In this document: piece by piece, positions 1 through 6,666 of the stretch | Layout: each line of letters opens with the position of its first letter | Numbering within the stretch: the first letter of the stretch is position 1 | Assembly (NCBI GenBank): GCA_021797055.1 | Contig: JAKAAI010000028.1 | Span: 1-20,737 of the forward strand | Direction of reading: 5' to 3' | DNA length: 20,737 bases | Source of the DNA: Thermoplasmata archaeon | GTDB lineage: Archaea > Thermoplasmatota > Thermoplasmata > Thermoplasmatales > Thermoplasmataceae | Notes under the pieces: model-generated | Databases searched by the model: none | What the model was told of the DNA's origin: nothing | What the model saw: only the letters and a program-made list of their open reading frames with translations | Position numbers and translations under genes: made by a program

Positions 1-1
1 T

Positions 2-172
2 TGCCTGATTGGTTTAACGACGGGATGCAATCCCGATTATAACTTAAAACTCAAGCTCGACAGCTTCCAACGGGTTATTGAATGGGGGCATTATTTATCT
101 TATTTGAATACTTATTGGTCGCCTTATTATAAAAAGTCAACTAAATCTTTGTTTTTTAAGGCAATGAGGTAA
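2..172 (+). CDS. Possible C-terminal end of a gene cut by the window edge
   Basis: One frame is open from base 2 to a TAA at 170-172 and reads as 56 residues. The middle is rich in aromatic residues (the stretch WGHYLSYLNTYW) and the tail is basic (YYKKSTKSLFFKAMR). There is no start codon inside the window that would define a gene, so if real this is the 3' end of a gene starting further left. I do not recognise the family. The open length is short enough to occur by chance in A/T-rich DNA. Confidence 0.3.
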   Translation, partial: CLIGLTTGCNPDYNLKLKLDSFQRVIEWGHYLSYLNTYWSPYYKKSTKSLFFKAMR

Positions 173-214
173 ACATAGTTATATTCATTAAAGATTAGGT
201 GTCCGGGTGCGACA

Positions 215-532
215 GTGGAAACCAGTGAGGTGGAGCATGCCTTTGGCAAGTATTATCAGAATAAGATAGTGACTGCAGTCATCGGAGTGGAAACCGACGT
301 TAACAAGGTGGAGGCTGTTGCGAAGGGAATTATAGGACACAACAGTGTCGAAGACGCTTTCATTGTAACTGGTGAATACGATATAATTCTCAAGGTGAGG
401 TTTCCTGAATTTTGGGCGCTGCAGGAATTTCTTGTCGACGAATTGAGCAAGATACCGGGTGTCAGATCTATCAAAACGATGATGGTACTTACCACTGTCA
501 AGGACAAAGGGAAAACATTGTTGGAATCGTGA
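215..532 (+). CDS. Single-domain Lrp/AsnC ligand-binding (RAM) protein
   Basis: This 105-residue protein matches the C-terminal effector-binding half of Lrp/AsnC regulators and has no helix-turn-helix domain. From residue about 16 it shows the alternating beta-alpha pattern of the RAM fold: KIVTAVIGVETDV, then a helix, then the typical VTGEYDIILKVR strand, a second helix (LQEFLVDELSKI), and the closing strand PGVRSIKTMMVLTTVK. Such stand-alone domains form oligomers that bind amino acids or other small molecules and may partner with full-length Lrp proteins; the ligand cannot be read from sequence. I use the GTG at 215 because no ATG, GTG or TTG lies in frame just upstream. A TATA-like stretch near 176-186 fits a very short leader. 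The stop codon overlaps the next start by one base, so the pair is probably co-translated. Confidence 0.85.
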   Translation: METSEVEHAFGKYYQNKIVTAVIGVETDVNKVEAVAKGIIGHNSVEDAFIVTGEYDIILKVRFPEFWALQEFLVDELSKIPGVRSIKTMMVLTTVKDKGKTLLES

Positions 533-795
533 TGAAAATGGATGAGAAATTATTTGAAGAAGTAATATACCTGCTTGATGAGCTCGCACAGGACAATACA
601 ATACCTAGGAATGTGAGGAAACATGCGACCGATGCCAAATCCAGATTATCCAATAAGAAGGAGAGCCTGGATCTAAGGTGTGCTACTGTAATATCCTCTC
701 TGGATGATCTGACCAATGATCCCAATGTGCCGGCACACGCCAGAACTTTTCTCTACACATTGATGAGCAAGCTTGAAGCACTATCAAAATCATAA
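532..795 (+). CDS. UPF0147 family protein
   Basis: This 87-residue protein is helical and matches the archaeal UPF0147 family in length and pattern: a first helix (EEVIYLLDELAQDNTIPRNV), an RKHATDAKSRL segment, then ATVISSLDDLTNDPNVPAHARTF near the C-terminus. The two DxxxPxxxR-like segments (TIPRNVRKHA and NVPAHARTF) are the family hallmark. The function of the family is unknown. The frame stays open upstream to 412, but that part lies inside the preceding gene; the ATG at 532 gives the family-typical length. This ATG shares its A with the TGA of the Lrp-like gene, so translation is probably coupled. An eight-T run follows the stop codon. Confidence 0.88.
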   Translation: MKMDEKLFEEVIYLLDELAQDNTIPRNVRKHATDAKSRLSNKKESLDLRCATVISSLDDLTNDPNVPAHARTFLYTLMSKLEALSKS

Positions 796-803
796 TTTTT
801 TTT
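796..803 (+). terminator. T-run terminator after the UPF0147 gene
   Basis: Eight consecutive T follow within one base of the stop codon of the UPF0147 gene. Archaeal RNA polymerase often terminates at such T-runs without a hairpin. The promoter of the next gene begins a few tens of bases later, which fits a transcription unit boundary here. Confidence 0.5.
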
Positions 804-833
804 CAATTTGTATTTAAAATTTATAAAGCTAGC

Positions 834-842
834 TATATATAG
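834..842 (+). promoter_or_regulatory. TATA box for the winged-helix regulator gene
   Basis: The sequence TATATATAG lies about 31 nt before the TTG start of the next gene, inside a very A/T-rich gap. A second candidate, ATTTATAATA, follows at about 843-852. Either would place transcription start at or just before the start codon, giving a leaderless or nearly leaderless message. Confidence 0.5.
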
Positions 843-868
843 ATTTATAATATAGCAGTCGGATCAAA

Positions 869-1225
869 TTGCCTATTTCAGAAGAAGGTGAAAAGCTAGC
901 AAAGTCCCTCATACTATCGGATATTCCAAGAAGCGTTGCATACACTCTTGTATATATTAGGGACAAGGGCGAGATAACAAGCGTTGAGATAGAGAGGGAA
1001 ACTGGCCTGAGACAACCGGAAGTATCAATTGCCATGCAGTGGCTCAGAAGAAGAGGATGGGTTAACAAAAGAAACATGAAAAAAGAGGGTAAAGGGAGAC
1101 CCATTCATGGTTATAAGCTATCCAAGGGTTTCAATGAGATACTCGAAGAAATAATTATGGATCTCAGCTCAGAAATTCAGGAGATACAGGATAAGATAAA
1201 GAAATTACAGGAATTTAAACATTAG
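869..1225 (+). CDS. Winged helix-turn-helix transcriptional regulator with C-terminal coiled coil
   Basis: This 118-residue protein has a MarR/TrmB-like winged helix-turn-helix at residues about 18-85: helix SVAYTLVYIRDKG, the second helix ITSVEIERETG, the recognition helix QPEVSIAMQWLRRRGWV, then a basic wing (KKEGKGRPIHGYKL). The C-terminal 35 residues (ILEEIIMDLSSEIQEIQDKIKKLQEF) form a likely dimerising coiled coil. It most likely binds DNA as a dimer; the target is not known. The start is TTG at 869, supported by a TATA box about 31 nt upstream and the absence of a Shine-Dalgarno sequence, so the message is probably leaderless. The gene converges on rpiA and their 3' ends overlap by four bases. 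Confidence 0.85.
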   Translation: MPISEEGEKLAKSLILSDIPRSVAYTLVYIRDKGEITSVEIERETGLRQPEVSIAMQWLRRRGWVNKRNMKKEGKGRPIHGYKLSKGFNEILEEIIMDLSSEIQEIQDKIKKLQEFKH

Positions 1226-1902
1226 CTTTTAAACGGATTGATCTCGTAGGCTGAATCGCCGTTTCCAACTATTATTTTTGATGCCATGTTTACAAATAAC
1301 CCTACCTCAACGACACCTGGAATGAGTTTTATCTGCGATTCTAACCTGGCGGGCTCGTCGATCCTGTAAAATGAACAGTCAACAATATAATTACCATTAT
1401 CTGTGATAAAACCTTCGCGCGTTTCACAGCTATCGCACAATACGCGTATTCGGGAAACTGTCTGTTCATAAAGAAAAGGCAGGATCTCTACAGGCAATTT
1501 CTTTCTGCTGAGGTACGATTCAGATATCTTTGATTCGTCTACCATAACATAAAATTTTTTGCTTGATGCAGCAACGATCTTCTCTCTTGTCAGGGCACCC
1601 CCTCCACCCTTGATCAGGTTACCCTTTGTGTCCACCTCATCAGCACCGTCGAAATCAATGTCTATCTGCTGGCTGGTAAGTTTTGAAATCTTTATTCCCA
1701 ATTTTCTGGCCAATTTTTCAGTTGCCTTCGAAGTCGGGATTCCAGAAACATCGAGGCCATTCTTCACTTCTTCAGATAAGAATTTCAGAAAATATTGAGT
1801 TGTAGAGCCTGTCCCGAGGCCGATCAACATGCCATCCCTAACGTATGAAAGAGCCTTCCTGGCTGCTGATCTCTTTCCGGATTCTGGATCAGTATTAACC
1901 AT
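1222..1902 (-). CDS. rpiA: Ribose-5-phosphate isomerase A
   Basis: This 226-residue enzyme interconverts ribose 5-phosphate and ribulose 5-phosphate in the cytoplasm and supplies ribose for nucleotides. All RpiA signatures are present: the phosphate-binding GLGTGSTTQYF near residue 31, the DFDGADEVD motif near residue 83 with catalytic acidic residues, KGGGGALTREKI near residue 98 with the active-site lysine, FYVMVDESK near residue 117, and LPVEILPF further on. Length is normal for the family. The ATG start at 1902 gives the expected N-terminus, and an A/T box about 26 nt upstream on this strand suggests a leaderless message. The gene is divergent from the thioesterase gene. In archaea without an oxidative pentose phosphate pathway this enzyme usually works with ribulose monophosphate or transketolase-type routes; which one applies here is not visible. 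Confidence 0.95.
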   Translation of the reverse strand: MVNTDPESGKRSAARKALSYVRDGMLIGLGTGSTTQYFLKFLSEEVKNGLDVSGIPTSKATEKLARKLGIKISKLTSQQIDIDFDGADEVDTKGNLIKGGGGALTREKIVAASSKKFYVMVDESKISESYLSRKKLPVEILPFLYEQTVSRIRVLCDSCETREGFITDNGNYIVDCSFYRIDEPARLESQIKLIPGVVEVGLFVNMASKIIVGNGDSAYEINPFKS

Positions 1903-1923
1903 CAGTCCGTGATAAGAGGCAGC

Positions 1924-1935
1924 TAAAATAATTTT
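1924..1935 (-). promoter_or_regulatory. TATA-like box for rpiA
   Basis: On the minus strand this reads AAAATTATTTTA and is centred about 26 nt before the rpiA start codon. That spacing fits a leaderless archaeal promoter. It shares a 105-base divergent gap with the thioesterase promoter. Confidence 0.45.
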
Positions 1936-1978
1936 CTATGACAAAATCGTAAAAATGCAGTTTAGAAACCGGTAAAAC

Positions 1979-1986
1979 AATATAAG
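1979..1986 (+). promoter_or_regulatory. TATA box for the thioesterase gene
   Basis: AATATAAG is centred 26 nt before the ATG at 2008, with no Shine-Dalgarno sequence between them, so transcription probably begins at the start codon. Confidence 0.5.
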
Positions 1987-2007
1987 GGTCCTTCCAATGT
2001 TGATATC

Positions 2008-2511
2008 ATGGAAAAGAAGAGCTGGAAAGAATCCTATTCTGAATTGCAGAGAATAGTCCTGCCTGGTGACACAAATGTTTTTGACAGTCTTTACGGTGGC
2101 AGACTTGTTGAGTGGATCGATAATGTAGCTTCGATCGTCGCAATGAAACACAGCAGAAAAAGGACTGTGACAGGAAGCATAGACAATCTTTTTTTTCTAT
2201 CGCCAATCAGGATGGGTTACATAGTCTACATGAAGGGGCGGATAAATTTTACTTCGAGAACAACGATGGAAATCGAGGTCGATGTCGAATCAGAAGAGGG
2301 AATCACTGGAACAAGGAGATTTACAACCAAGGCGTACCTTACTTATGTGGCCATCGATGCAGATGGGAGACCAATTGACTGTCCTGGCCTGTTGCTGGAA
2401 ACAGATGATGATAAAAGGAGATTTGAGGAGGGCAGGATCAGGAGCATAAGCAGAAAAACCCTTTTGAATAAAATTAGGGACGAGGTCAAAAGTGAGCAGG
2501 GCCCGGATTGA
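2008..2511 (+). CDS. Acyl-CoA thioesterase, hotdog fold
   Basis: This 167-residue protein belongs to the acyl-CoA hydrolase (YciA/BACH/ACOT-like) hotdog thioesterases, which split acyl-CoA into free acid and CoA. The diagnostic segment PGDTNVFDSLYGGRLVEWID spans residues 19-38; in the family the Asn (N23) and the Asp (D38) at the start of the long hotdog helix are the catalytic residues contributed by paired subunits. The later strands SIDNLFFLSPIRMGYIVYMKG and TTKAYLTYVAID complete the sheet. It is a single-domain form, so it probably works as an oligomer. The C-terminal 30 residues are charged and helical. The acyl substrate cannot be inferred; archaea use such enzymes in lipid or amino-acid breakdown or CoA recycling. 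Confidence 0.9.
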   Translation: MEKKSWKESYSELQRIVLPGDTNVFDSLYGGRLVEWIDNVASIVAMKHSRKRTVTGSIDNLFFLSPIRMGYIVYMKGRINFTSRTTMEIEVDVESEEGITGTRRFTTKAYLTYVAIDADGRPIDCPGLLLETDDDKRRFEEGRIRSISRKTLLNKIRDEVKSEQGPD

Positions 2512-2593
2512 GCCCTCTTATTTCATTTAAATTATTGTTTTTCATTCCCTTATAATTTTATAAATCAAAAATCTGCATTACAGATGCGAAAAG

Positions 2594-2603
2594 TAATAAA
2601 TAT
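2594..2603 (+). promoter_or_regulatory. TATA box for the membrane secretion/import cluster
   Basis: TAATAAATAT is centred 27 nt before the ATG at 2625. It is the only clear promoter I see for the four-gene cluster, whose last two junctions overlap, so the cluster is probably one leaderless transcript. Confidence 0.5.
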
Positions 2604-2624
2604 CAGCTAAAGTTCATGTAAATA

Positions 2625-2906
2625 ATGGCATTAAGTGAATTAATTGCACTTATTACATCTACTACCACAAATACACAACTTTACGATATACTTAACCGGG
2701 TATATCTGATAGTGATTTCAGTCTCTGCTCTGTTGATAGCATTGCTCTGGATTCCAATCGCTTTGGGCTTCTTCAGTTCAGATGAGAACAGGAAAACCGA
2801 TGCCAAAATGAAATTGAAGAATGCTGTTTACGGTACGATAATTTACGTTCTCGCAGTCAGCGGTGTCCTTTATGCCATCTTTCAGTATGTAGCACTCGGT
2901 ACGTGA
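2625..2906 (+). CDS. Two-TM pilin-like protein (VirB2/TrbC/CedA1-like)
   Basis: This 93-residue protein has two strong membrane helices, about residues 26-50 (VYLIVISVSALLIALLWIPI) and 67-91 (AVYGTIIYVLAVSGVLYAIF). They are joined by a short loop rich in lysine and arginine (DENRKTDAKMKLKN), which should face the cytoplasm. That layout is the one found in conjugative pilins (VirB2, TrbC) and in the archaeal DNA-import pilin CedA1. There is no classical signal peptide; the N-terminus is a short amphipathic stretch. Sequence alone cannot prove homology because such small proteins diverge fast, so the call leans on its position as first gene before a VirB6-like protein, a VirB3-like protein and a VirB4-type ATPase. 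The alternative is an unrelated small membrane subunit of the same machine. Confidence 0.6.
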   Translation: MALSELIALITSTTTNTQLYDILNRVYLIVISVSALLIALLWIPIALGFFSSDENRKTDAKMKLKNAVYGTIIYVLAVSGVLYAIFQYVALGT

Positions 2907-2955
2907 TTTACTGACACCGGCATCAGTTGAATCGGTATTCTTCTCACTGTTTTCA

Positions 2956-3930
2956 TTGGTCGATGATGCGTATCTTGCAATAATTTCACCATTCTGGAAC
3001 CTTGCTGTGAACTATGGTCTGAATCCGAACTATTCCTTCTATTCAATAATCGGAACAAACAGCGCATATGTAAACATATACAATCTTGTATTTGCGTCTT
3101 TCTACTTCATACTTGCGGAGATTTTGCTCCTCGCTGGAATTATAGCCTTTATGATATCAAATTCGCTCTTCGGTCCGGTGAATAGAAATACATTCATAAT
3201 CAGACTCGGTATCGGTGCAATTTTACCGTTGTTTACGCTCCAGATACTTTCCCTTTTTCTAAATTTCTCTGGAGATGCTTTCCTTTCAATCTGGAACGGC
3301 GCGGGGATAAACTGGGGGTCAGGCCTGAATCTAGTGAACCTCGGTAGTGGTCTTCAGTCAGTCTCTGGCATAAATTCAACTTACCTACCGGTGATGGAGT
3401 TCTTTTTCCTAAGCGGGTATTTCCTATCTATTGTTAGCCTGATTATTACACTTGAACTCAGACAGGCTCTGCTTATAGTTCTTTCAATTGCAATACCGAT
3501 ATTCTCAATTACATTTGTAATCCCAAGGCTTGATCAATATGCAATAAGGCTGTGGAAGTTGTTTTTCGAGGCAGCTCTTTTCCCTTTCTTTACAATTATC
3601 GGGGTATATTTTGCCATTGAATATTCCGGTGTGTTCCTGCTGCAACTAGCATTCCTGGTATTCGCGGGTTCTTCGCCTTTTGTGATTGTATCCGCTTTCA
3701 GAATATTTTCATCCGGATCGTTTCTTGGCATAGTGAACGGATTATCGCTGGAGAATTCAATAGGGAGGGCTGCTAACATTGGCTCATCGGTTGCAAGCAT
3801 GGATGCCCTGAGAACGGGTCTTTCGGTAGCTGGAATAAACCCTTCTGTATCTACGATCGGATTAAAAGACGGTGGAATTAACTGGCAGGAAATCTACAAC
3901 AGGGATTTTGAATACAGGAGAGAATGGTAA
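2956..3930 (+). CDS. Polytopic membrane protein, VirB6/TrbL/CedA-like
   Basis: This protein of about 324 residues has six or seven membrane segments, for example NIYNLVFASFYFILAEILLL, a segment around IRLGIGAILPLFTLQILSLF, FFFLSGYFLSIVSLIITLEL, ALLIVLSIAIPIFSITFVI, FFEAALFPFFTIIGVYFAIE and VFLLQLAFLVFAGSSPFVIV. A glycine- and asparagine-rich extracellular loop (about residues 110-140) lies in the middle and a hydrophilic tail follows the last helix. It fits the VirB6/TrbL or CedA channel subunits of type IV secretion and archaeal DNA import. The start is uncertain: TTG at 2956 is the first usable codon, but the same frame stays open and coding-like back to about 2893 without a start codon, so the N-terminus may have been lost through a one-base deletion. 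It overlaps the next gene by seven bases. Confidence 0.65.
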   Translation: MVDDAYLAIISPFWNLAVNYGLNPNYSFYSIIGTNSAYVNIYNLVFASFYFILAEILLLAGIIAFMISNSLFGPVNRNTFIIRLGIGAILPLFTLQILSLFLNFSGDAFLSIWNGAGINWGSGLNLVNLGSGLQSVSGINSTYLPVMEFFFLSGYFLSIVSLIITLELRQALLIVLSIAIPIFSITFVIPRLDQYAIRLWKLFFEAALFPFFTIIGVYFAIEYSGVFLLQLAFLVFAGSSPFVIVSAFRIFSSGSFLGIVNGLSLENSIGRAANIGSSVASMDALRTGLSVAGINPSVSTIGLKDGGINWQEIYNRDFEYRREW

Positions 3931-4637
3931 TCTTGAGATCAGAAAGGTTCCCATCGAATCTCTATGGTTTCAGATCATCCGTACTCGGTATATCAGCAGA
4001 CAGGATATTGACAATAGCAATATTTTCACTTGTTGCATTCATAATTTCCAGGTATTACGTGTCAATTTCTCTTGTCATACTGGTATCAGGCATTATGCTT
4101 GCACTTTTATCAAGAAATGGAAGACAGCCACTTCTATACTACATATCCGCTTTTTCGTGGAAAATTTCAAGAAAAAATATAATTGTTGAAAAGGGATTTG
4201 AAATATCGGAAGGAGCGTTCACAGTAATATCAGAGGGAAAGAGAAAAGCCGTAATAATATCCATAACCGCCGATGAAATATATGATCTTAACGATCAGGA
4301 TTTTATTACTGCGACTAACCAGATTAACAATTTGCTTCAATCTGATCTGGAGATCAAACTAGCAATAATTTCTGTTCCACCTGAAAAATTTAACGTTAAT
4401 ACCTTTGAAAACGACACTAATAAATACCAGTATTACGCCATGGTAAACGATGCCATCGGATCGATAATGATCCACAGCGTGTATATAATTCTCTCAAATC
4501 CCGGAAATTCATCATCGGTGCCACCACCTGATGAGAAGATTAAGACAGCTATAGGTTTTCTCCAGTCGGCTGGCTGCACCGTGCGTACAAAAGTTAGCAC
4601 GAAGGAGGTGGAAGATCTATTCTACACCCTGACATGA
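3924..4637 (+). CDS. Two-TM protein with cytoplasmic domain, VirB3/PrgI-like
   Basis: This 237-residue protein begins with a basic N-terminus, then two closely spaced membrane helices at about residues 27-62 (ILTIAIFSLVAFIISRYYVSISLVILVSGIMLALL). About 170 residues of mixed alpha/beta cytoplasmic domain follow (for example GAFTVISEGKRKAVIISITA, LEIKLAIISVPPE, MIHSVYIILSNPG). The N-terminal half matches the layout of VirB3 and PrgI proteins, which are encoded directly before the VirB4 ATPase. The C-terminal half resembles in outline the N-terminal domain that VirB4 proteins use to dock on the membrane complex; this is inference from layout. An AGGAG sequence lies just before the ATG at 3924. 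The stop overlaps the next start as ATGA, indicating tight coupling. Confidence 0.6.
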   Translation: MVILRSERFPSNLYGFRSSVLGISADRILTIAIFSLVAFIISRYYVSISLVILVSGIMLALLSRNGRQPLLYYISAFSWKISRKNIIVEKGFEISEGAFTVISEGKRKAVIISITADEIYDLNDQDFITATNQINNLLQSDLEIKLAIISVPPEKFNVNTFENDTNKYQYYAMVNDAIGSIMIHSVYIILSNPGNSSSVPPPDEKIKTAIGFLQSAGCTVRTKVSTKEVEDLFYTLT

Positions 4638-6277
4638 CAGGTATTACAACGATGATGATTTTTCTTGTTGCGGCGAAAAATAGGACCCAGAAGAAACATT
4701 TACAGATCAGTGTTCATAAAAATTACTATTCCTCGGAAAAGTACTCGGTAAAATTTTATCTATCGGATTCCAAATATTATCTGGGAAATGAGTTTTCTAG
4801 ATTCGTAGATGCATATGGGAGAGATCTGTCCATTTTCTTGGCATTGAAACCGATTGATGGAAGTACGGCAACTAAAAGACTGAAGAATATGAGATCGGAA
4901 AGATCGTCTGAACTTAAGGTTAAAAATGGCAAAGATGCCAGGAGCGAGATGATTCGATCACAGATCAGGGAAATAGATGATCTTATTGCCCGTATGCAGC
5001 GCGAAAAGAGTTCATTGATTGATCTCACCATGGATATGAAGATATCCTCTGATCATCCTGCCTTTCTGAGTCGTGAGATTTCAAGGTTCATTATGTCAAT
5101 GGAACTCCTCTCACTGTTCTTTACTAAGAGGGAATTCTTAACCAAAAGATCCATAAAGAAAAGATTATTATCAAATGATTCCAGGCACAGATATCTTGTT
5201 GATTCTACCTCGGTGGCGGTATTTCTTCCAGTCTTTCTGTCCACTTCTGCTCTGAAAGATGGTGTTATGATTGGAACTGATTCAACCACCGGCGTTCCAG
5301 TATTCTTCGATCAGTTTCAACTACCTTCACACAACTTACTGATAATGGGCGAAACAGGTAGTGGAAAATCGTTTTTTGCAAAGCTGTTGATACAGAGATT
5401 TCGCCTTACAGACAGGGTTCATAGAGTCATAGTACTTGACCCTTTGAATGAGTACAACCCATCCATGCTTGGAAATGATACTGTTGTCATAGATACTTCG
5501 GCTGGTGAGTACATCGATTTTCCCATTTATTTTAGCCCGGATAGCAGAATTATGGAGATGTTAAATTTCCTGATCGATACAGCTAACCTCGACGAGTCTG
5601 AACAGCATGAACTGAATGCGTTAGCCTCTGGAAATGTAAGCAGTATGGAACTGGGAGAACTAGCAAGGTATTTTTCAGAAGCAACAAAGTCAATCTCTCT
5701 AAAGGAAAAAATGTTGTTCCTGAGTGGAAAATTGCTGAAGAAAAGAAAGGAGATTGATTATGAGAGGTCAAATATACTGATAAAGACGCCTTCAGAATCT
5801 GGCAGTGAAAGGGAGCGAATACTGACGTTCACACTAACCATGGCAAGGTATCTTGCAAGGATTGGCGAGTCAAGAAAAATCGTCTTGATAGATGAGATGC
5901 ACCTGTTTCTTTCTGGAGAGAACAGCGCATCACATCTTTCAAATCTTTTCAGAAACTCAAGGCATTTCAATACATCCATAATAGGACTTACTCAGAATTC
6001 TTATGATCTTGAAGAGACGGCATATGCTAACAGCGTTAGGGATAATTCCATTGCTTCCTTCGTTTTCAGGACCAGATCATTAAGGAATGACGGCAAATCT
6101 GCAAGCTTTATCGACCTGGAAGGTCATGATCCTGAACTGCTCGCTGGTGGCAGAAATTCTGAATATTCCGAATGCATAATGCTCTTTAACCGAAGGATCA
6201 AAAAAATAAGGATAAATGCAACCATGAAAGAAACGGAAATTATTGGGAATTTTTCTGCTCACGATTCTTCTCATTGA
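4634..6277 (+). CDS. VirB4/CedB-type (HerA-FtsK superfamily) ATPase
   Basis: This 547-residue protein powers a type IV secretion or DNA-import machine. The Walker A motif GETGSGKS is at residues 239-246, preceded by the VirB4-like lead-in TGVPVFFDQFQLPSHNLLIM. A conserved LDPLNEY strand follows. Walker B is KIVLIDEMH with D420-E421, and the sensor-like TQN (residues 453-455) lies in SIIGLTQNSYDLEE. The N-terminal 230 residues include a charged helical hairpin (about 75-140) as in VirB4. There is no convincing membrane helix, unlike VirD4 coupling proteins, which favours VirB4/CedB. It follows the VirB3-like gene with a four-base ATGA overlap and its 3' end overlaps a convergent gene by 38 bases. 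A role in moving DNA is likely from family and context, but direction (import or export) cannot be decided. Confidence 0.85.
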   Translation: MTGITTMMIFLVAAKNRTQKKHLQISVHKNYYSSEKYSVKFYLSDSKYYLGNEFSRFVDAYGRDLSIFLALKPIDGSTATKRLKNMRSERSSELKVKNGKDARSEMIRSQIREIDDLIARMQREKSSLIDLTMDMKISSDHPAFLSREISRFIMSMELLSLFFTKREFLTKRSIKKRLLSNDSRHRYLVDSTSVAVFLPVFLSTSALKDGVMIGTDSTTGVPVFFDQFQLPSHNLLIMGETGSGKSFFAKLLIQRFRLTDRVHRVIVLDPLNEYNPSMLGNDTVVIDTSAGEYIDFPIYFSPDSRIMEMLNFLIDTANLDESEQHELNALASGNVSSMELGELARYFSEATKSISLKEKMLFLSGKLLKKRKEIDYERSNILIKTPSESGSERERILTFTLTMARYLARIGESRKIVLIDEMHLFLSGENSASHLSNLFRNSRHFNTSIIGLTQNSYDLEETAYANSVRDNSIASFVFRTRSLRNDGKSASFIDLEGHDPELLAGGRNSEYSECIMLFNRRIKKIRINATMKETEIIGNFSAHDSSH

Positions 6278-6491
6278 TCAGTGCAAGGAGAAGCAGACCA
6301 AATACGATTAGTGGAACGACAAAAGAATAAAGACCTACATCCGTCCAGGTATCATAGGCAATGGACCAGCCAAGATAAAATGTTACACCTATAATTATTA
6401 ATAATAGCCCAAAGAATCTGTAAATGTTCTCTACATTTATTATTGAAAAAGTGGTGCGTGGTGACTGGTCTGACTTTGATCCATCCGGCAT
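6240..6491 (-). CDS. Small two-TM membrane protein, unknown function
   Basis: This 83-residue protein has a hydrophilic N-terminus, two membrane helices at about residues 24-44 (IYRFFGLLLIIIGVTFYLGW) and 53-72 (VGLYSFVVPLIVFGLLLLAL), and a charged C-terminal tail (INEKNREQKNSQ). I do not recognise the family. I accept it as real because its composition is coherent, it has its own TATA-like box about 27 nt upstream of the ATG at 6491, and it fills the gap between two plus-strand units. Its 3' end overlaps the ATPase gene convergently by 38 bases. It could be an accessory subunit of the neighbouring machine or an unrelated membrane protein. Confidence 0.7.
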   Translation of the reverse strand: MPDGSKSDQSPRTTFSIINVENIYRFFGLLLIIIGVTFYLGWSIAYDTWTDVGLYSFVVPLIVFGLLLLALINEKNREQKNSQ

Positions 6492-6512
6492 GCAGATGGT
6501 AAATGTAAATCT

Positions 6513-6523
6513 GGATAATAATA
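6513..6523 (-). promoter_or_regulatory. TATA-like box for the small membrane protein gene
   Basis: On the minus strand this reads TATTATTATCC, centred about 27 nt before the ATG that ends at 6491. It lies in the 175-base divergent gap shared with the mptD unit. Confidence 0.45.
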
Positions 6524-6666
6524 CCTTTCAGATCAGTACACCCTTAAATCAATGACCGCATCAAATCACATAAAAAGAAAAATGCAGATAATATGTGATT
6601 TCTATGAATCGATTTAAATTAACGCGATCAGAATGTTAATCTATTGCCAAGTAATTATGTCCCGGC

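Noticed and set aside
412..531. Upstream extension of the UPF0147 frame
   Set aside because: This part lies inside the Lrp-like gene and does not match the family; the ATG at 532 gives the normal UPF0147 length and a coupled stop/start.
188..601. A 137-residue open frame on the minus strand opposite the Lrp-like and UPF0147 genes
   Set aside because: It is antisense to two well supported genes, has no family-like pattern and is rich in His, Ser and Phe in the way antisense frames usually are.
3872..4189. A 105-residue plus-strand frame across the VirB6-like/VirB3-like junction
   Set aside because: It overlaps both genes in another frame and lacks their membrane pattern; the overlapping genes explain the region.
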